Assembly: GCF_040954835.1 (NCBI RefSeq)
Contig: NC_090704.1
Location: 44,892,979 to 44,956,978, forward strand
Direction of reading: 5' to 3'
Origin: Lepisosteus oculatus
Lineage: Eukaryota > Chordata > Actinopteri > Semionotiformes > Lepisosteidae
Length of the DNA stretch: 64,000 nucleotides
Shown: piece by piece, positions 61,601 to 64,000 of the stretch
Layout of the letters: each line of letters starts with the position of its first letter
Position numbering within the stretch: the stretch's first letter is position 1
The notes under the pieces: model-generated
What the model was told of the DNA's origin: nothing
Databases searched by the model: none
The model's input: the letters and a program-made list of their open reading frames with translations, nothing else
Translations under genes and position numbers: made by a program

Positions 61601-64000
61601 TGATATAGCCTGCAGAAAAGTTCACGTCTGCTAATCGTTTATTATCTCAGCCTCGGTCTGCAGTAGCAGAAAGGTTATGGCTGTCTGTGCCTGGATTGTC
61701 TTGCTTTACAGACTGTATGTGTGTCCAGCAGACTGGAGTCGATCCTGTGATATAAGTGCGGAGAGCCTTGTTTCTCCAAGATAGCACAATCGAGGGGTGA
61801 AAGGGGCTGCACAAGCTCACAAGTTCAGCGGACAGTTAGGAAAGAGGTGCCACACAGAGGTTACCTGGGTGAACTTTATAAGAGTGTAAGGGTTACAAAT
61901 GAGCATAGCCTGTGCAGCTTATTGATCCAGTGATCTCCTCCACTCGTTTTTCCAGGGGCCCCAAGCCATGATGTTTAGAAGTATAGTTGGCTATAACCAC
62001 TAATCCCAGGTGCACACTGTTCCTCACATGACGATCCTGATTTCAGTCCTGAATGCTCTTGCGTCAGTGATTCAACAGTCATCCTGAAGAAGGTCTTTGC
62101 GGCGTTCAGATCTGTTTGCCACGGGTTTAGCGCGTTTGCTGTGCCTGGGCAGCATACCTATAATACAGATCTTGTTTTTCCATCTGCTCCCACCTGAGTC
62201 GCAGGGTGTTGAGGCTCCAGGATGTGGACAGGGGATACTATTAAATGCTTCAATGGGACGGTTTAGGTGTGGGCATTCATTATTTAACTGAAAACACAGC
62301 ACGACTGTGTACTTTTAAGACATGGCTTTACATTGCCAGAATTGCAGTGCACTCTGTGCTCCTTTGCTGGCTTTTGAAAGACAGACGCTAAGTGAAAAGC
62401 TGGGGGGTGGGGGGTGCTTATTTTTCCAGTGCTGCTTCTCAGTTTCGCTCCCAGTGGCTTCTAGATCTGACTCTCGGGGTGTGGAGACTGGCGCCCTGAT
62501 GCAGGGGGAAAGGATCGATTGGATACAGCTTAACTTGCATTAGTCGTGTCCGAGCTGGCAGAGAGAGGCTGCAACGTGACTGTCTGTGCAGCAGCTTCTG
62601 CCGGCTGCCCCCCCGGCAGGCCGGATGTGCAGGCGAGGCCCAGGGAGAGAGCTCGTTTCTCCAGTCGGGTGGGCCGGGGACGGGGGCACCTTGAAACTCA
62701 TCCTGAGCTGCTGGCAAGCATCACCGTTTCATTTAGCTCCCTGGGCATTGAGATTACTCATACACTAGCCATGAGACCTCATACAGTATGTACATAGAGA
62801 AAAAAATAGCTACAAATAAGACGAGTCTCTCTTAATATTTATTAAAATCATTCATTTTTTATTTTTCAGCTTCCAACATGCCAGTTTCACTTCCTACACT
62901 TCTGCAAACACAACCCACAGCATTTTAGTCCTGACTGTCTTCCATTGACCTGTATTGTGCATTGGTAGTTCAGCATGTCCTTCTGTACGTTTAATTGATC
63001 TGTTTAATTGTTTGGTGAAAACAAAAATGGCCATGCTTTTATTTCTGCACACTGCACCCCTGAAAGTATCAGTTTTGCTGTGCAGTGGGCAGCTATAGCA
63101 GTGAGCACAGGCACAGAGCAGCAGTGCTGTAAATTCTTTTCAATGAAACAAGTATACTAAGCACAGTAAGTGAATGTGCTAGAAGTACACTCCATTACAG
63201 TCAGAGAGGCACTTTTTCAGTAGTCTTTTTTAGTATTTGGCACAGCACCTGTGTCTCTGAGCACTGCTTTGCACCTGTTTGCTTCTCCCCGGCAGTGACT
63301 ATAATCTCACTTCAGCCCCCACCTTGATCCACACTCCTGCACTCAGGATCTCTCGCCGAAGTCCCAGCTCGGAGCCCGTGCAGACACCTCCTGGGGCTGT
63401 GGAGCAACTGTTGATGTCAGAGGCTGCTGGTGTCGGAAGTGTTTAAGGTTAACTTTGTCTCGTGTGAATTGCAAAAGCCTCTGCAATTAAAAGAACAAAA
63501 AGAATATGGCACAGAGGTCTGAACGAGTTCCCGAGCAGAGAGTCCAGCATGGCCAGGTCGCATGTCTAATTGTAATCTATCTTGGGTCCAGTTACCTATT
63601 ACAGTTTGAAATGACAATTACTGTAACAGGCTTTTATTCGAAATGCATGCAGGACAGGAACTCTTAAGTAAGCACACTGTGTTACATTTTACCATGATTC
63701 ATATTCACTAGTATACAGAGAAGTCAGCCTTCACCACAAATGTCATAAACATTGACAGTCGGGTTTCGAGAGGTGAGGTGTTCTTTCATGGAGCTACTGC
63801 ACACATCTTGTGACCCTGCTTTTTCAGGGTTGGCTGAGCTTTTAAGGATCAGGTCTAGGTCTGTAATTAGGAGCCAGTTCACAGTGTTTGTTTAATATGC
63901 ATGACTGTTTCTCAAGTTCCTTATTTAACATGATTTGAATTTTGCTCGGAGGGTGTTTTGCACATTTGGCTGCTGTGGCAGCCTGTGTTTGCTCAGGCTT

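Larger units (their letters stand above)
50923..64000 (+). other. sec14l1: sec14l1 intron following the first coding exon (runs off the window)
   Basis: No exon resembling the next part of the PRELI domain (AYERRFPTC...) was found on the plus strand among the open frames here, so the rest of the window is taken as one intron. It contains a LINE-derived fragment (56,060-56,290), a reverse-oriented repeat (58,262-58,660), an AT-rich palindrome (53,001-53,062), a raised-GC block (about 55.1-57.4 kb), and otherwise unremarkable unique-looking DNA. The stretches 51.0-52.9, 53.1-55.0 and 58.7-64.0 kb show nothing I can name. Confidence 0.75.

Overview
This is a gene-poor window of vertebrate nuclear DNA, most likely from a ray-finned fish. 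The evidence is a spliced coding exon with GT/AG borders, CpG-island promoters, V-SINE-like and 5S-rRNA-derived SINEs, an L2/CR1-like LINE 3' end, and hAT-like MITEs. The repeat set suggests an early-branching lineage such as gar, bowfin or sturgeon, but that is an impression and not a proof. Almost all open reading frames longer than 60 codons look like chance frames or repeat remnants.

Layout. From 1 to about 37.4 kb I can support no gene. This stretch holds degraded repeats, a solo-LTR candidate at 20.6 kb, a foldback MITE at 24.4 kb, a local 130-bp duplication at 2.7/4.3 kb, and several AT-rich, CpG-poor blocks that look like conserved noncoding DNA. At 37.4-38.7 kb there is a CpG-rich promoter with a palindromic pair of CCAAT boxes. 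It probably drives a spliced noncoding transcript ending at an AATAAA near 42.88 kb. An intron of this transcript contains an H/ACA small Cajal-body RNA at 39,701-39,866. Its 3' pseudouridylation pocket is exactly complementary to the 5' end of U1 snRNA around U5, which is the signature of SCARNA16 (ACA47). The host is therefore probably the fish counterpart of SNHG20.

At 46.3-47.4 kb one 5S-derived SINE has been split by a second one in the opposite orientation. Directly downstream is a large CpG island (about 47.5-48.5 kb), the likely promoter of sec14l1. The first coding exon of sec14l1 is at 50,833-50,922 (21 codons, plus strand, donor in phase 0). The remaining 13 kb is its next intron, with scattered repeats and a GC-rich patch at 55-57.4 kb.

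The order SCARNA16/SNHG20 then SEC14L1, both on the same strand, matches the human 17q25 arrangement. The N-terminal peptide alone cannot easily separate SEC14L1 from its paralogue SEC14L5, so the scaRNA neighbour supports the sec14l1 assignment. The next expected upstream gene in human, MGAT5B, was looked for by eye and not found.
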